64,000 bases of DNA from Phoronis australis (taxonomy: Eukaryota; Phoronida; Phoronidae). Below the pieces are notes generated by a model. The model searched no databases, was not told the DNA's origin, and saw only the letters and a list, made by a program, of their open reading frames with translations. Of this stretch, positions 62,730-64,000 are shown one piece after another (position 1 is the first letter of the stretch; the number at the start of each line of letters is the position of its first letter). Position numbers and translations under genes: made by a program. The DNA is taken from contig NMRA01000144.1 in NCBI GenBank assembly GCA_002633005.1, positions 647,205 through 711,204 of the forward strand, read 5' to 3'.

Positions 62730-62778
62730 CAACAATAGGTTTGTACCAACAATAGGTTTGTACCAACAAAAGGTTAAC
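62730..62778 (+). repeat. 17-bp tandem repeat, about 2.9 units
   Basis: CAACAATAGGTTTGTAC is repeated exactly at 62730 and 62747, with a third degenerate unit CAACAAAAGGTTAAC at 62764. Confidence 0.95.
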
Positions 62779-62779
62779 A

Positions 62780-63375
62780 ACCATATCAATGAACTAGTAT
62801 TTGACAGAAAACAGTACATCTTATTCAAGATGTTTTAACCATTTGGAATGATCAGAAACACAAAGTCATAACAGCTACATTATCTGACTTAATTCAAATT
62901 CAACAAATAACCCGTTCAAGCAAAAGTTTGGAATCAATTCACTTAGAATTGATTTATCCTAATTGGCTTCATCCCCACCAAAGATGCAGCACTGTCCACT
63001 AAATGAATCCTTTGCATGTGTACTTCTCACTTTCCTGTCAAGAACTTCCTTGTATAAATGGCAGGTAGCTGGATTTTTAGAAGTTTTTGTTTTGCTTTGT
63101 AGTAGTGTGTAAACTGGTAAAATCAGAAAATATCTAACCTGAACAACGCTTCAGAGCTGAGACCTGTCCATGCGCAAGTTTATGTTACTTCCCTTATCTA
63201 AGTCAAATAAATTCAATTGTGCACTCACACTTCACAAGGAATGGGTTTAGGTTAAATCAAATCGAAATCACCTTAAGCAGTGGGTTCAAGTTAATTGATT
63301 TAAGCAAAACCAATTGCGTTCATACATGCTCTCTAAATCTATTTGAATTTTAAACTGCTTTATGATTAAAGTCTT
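62780..63375. other. gene-free interval
   Basis: Nothing recognisable. A B-box-like GTGGGTTCAAGTT near 63281 has no A-box partner. Confidence 0.45.
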
Positions 63376-63376
63376 C

Positions 63377-63396
63377 GGGGGGGGGGGGGGNGAGGG
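63377..63396. other. G homopolymer with one undetermined base
   Basis: A long G run with an N at 63391 and a short GAGGGG end. As with the C run at 59.7 kb, its length is uncertain. The minus-strand frame across it carries an X and a proline run for this reason. Confidence 0.9.
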
Positions 63397-63702
63397 GTTG
63401 AATTTCCACTGAAGTCTTGAAGCGATACCTTTGCAGCTAGCACGACAACTTGTGACCTCAAGCATATATCTATATAAAAACATTGATTGTCTAAGAACAG
63501 TCTTGCTTCAGAGTCTTCCGAAAAAAGATTTTCAGCGTCTTTTTATTAATTTTTAAAAATAACATGACAAGCTTTAGGCAGACAATAGGGTTTATTTATC
63601 TATTTGCTGGAATATTAAGTATAAGGTACTTATTTTGATTGAACATTCATTTTGTGGTTATAAGAATGTAATACAATGTGCTTCATGAGCAAAGTAAAAA
63701 CT

Positions 63703-63785
63703 TTCCAAACCACTGAATCAAGATTCCGAACAGAGAAATCTGCATTCCAAACACTGAAATCAAGTTCCGAGCAACTGAAACAAGA
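63703..63785 (+). repeat. 21-bp tandem repeat, four degenerate units
   Basis: Units begin TTCCAAACCACTGAATCAAG (63703), TTCCGAACAGAGAAATC (63724), TTCCAAACACTGAAATCAAG (63745) and TTCCGAGCAACTGAAACAAG (63765). Lengths are 21, 21, 20 and 21 bp. Because the period is close to 7 codons, the overlapping plus frame (63676-63945) shows a heptad-like pattern that should not be taken as a coiled coil without other evidence. The fourth unit runs into the J repeat. Confidence 0.85.
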
Positions 63786-63852
63786 GCAACGCGGAGCGTT
63801 GAAATGCGCCCACAATTGCACCGCATACGGTATCCTTCTAGGGTTGTTTATT
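63765..63852 (+). repeat. family J short repeat, copy 2
   Basis: Counterpart of 59121-59197, sharing TTGAAATGCGCCCAC (63799-63813) and CTTCTAGGGTT. The plus frame is open from 63676 to 63945 (89 codons) and continues through AAAGTGGCCAGTAGAGGGCA. That last block resembles 59331-59353. No known protein domain is recognised, so the frame is left unannotated as a gene. Confidence 0.55.
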
Positions 63853-64000
63853 GGTACCATAAAGTGGCCAGTAGAGGGCATACTTTGCAAAATGGAAAGG
63901 CATGGTCATTGTCTCCTCAATAGGCTAGGGGCAAAATGTGAGTAATCTTCATAATACAAGCACATCCTATACACCAGTTGCTTAAAGCACCACAGAAACA

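Noticed and set aside
63278-63292. GTGGGTTCAAGTT, B-box-like
   Set aside because: No A box upstream and no tRNA-like fold.
1-64000. Search by eye for CRISPR arrays, rRNA, bacterial operons, transposase or reverse transcriptase genes, telomere repeats and snRNA genes
   Set aside because: None seen. Base composition, repeat types and lack of coding density argue for an animal nuclear region.

Overview
This window looks like non-coding DNA from a multicellular animal genome. It is AT-rich throughout and has no long reading frames, no operon-like packing, and no recognisable rRNA or intact tRNA gene. It does contain a CA microsatellite, several families of small degenerate inverted-repeat DNA transposons, traces of tRNA-derived SINEs, minisatellites and two single-N sites inside homopolymer runs. 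The mixture of hAT-like ends (YAGNGGCGGATCTA) with TA-flanked MITEs is common in invertebrate animals, so a marine invertebrate is a reasonable guess. The sequence alone does not fix the species. The window could be intergenic or lie inside very long introns.

Layout. 0-3 kb: no gene seen. 3-5.5 kb: a cluster of repeats, with two neighbouring CpG-containing elements built from GAAGTTAAC-type motifs (family E) flanked by copies of family D. 7.4-9.3 kb: a family C element and a 469-bp hAT-like element. 10.7 kb: the first clear copy of a 210-270 bp TA-flanked MITE (family A). 12.2-13.3 kb: a diverged local duplication (family G). 17-23 kb: a second C copy, the CA microsatellite beside an A copy, a tRNA-like SINE fragment and another A copy. 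25 kb: one possible but unproven exon. 28 kb: the best D copy, with long terminal inverted repeats. 29-34 kb: very AT-rich and empty. 34.4-41 kb: a short hAT-like element with GC-rich hairpins, tandem repeats, three copies of family B, a SINE-like element (I) and oppositely oriented G-rich minisatellites. 43.5-52.6 kb: a pair of ~470-bp repeats (H) that keep a 19-bp identical core, plus an inverted I copy with a perfect hairpin, and more A, B, D and L elements. 57-64 kb: a 155-bp hAT-like element, a B copy, two copies of a small partly open repeat (J), two A copies and more tandem repeats.

Function. No set of genes working together can be supported. The content is mainly a record of cut-and-paste transposons and their non-autonomous derivatives. 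Three hAT-like insertions keep exact 5-bp target duplications, and the A copies fit TA targets. No transposase or reverse transcriptase is visible, so mobilisation would have come from elsewhere. The nearest things to something undescribed are the H pair, the E elements, the J repeat and the I element. All four could be ordinary but unclassified repeats.
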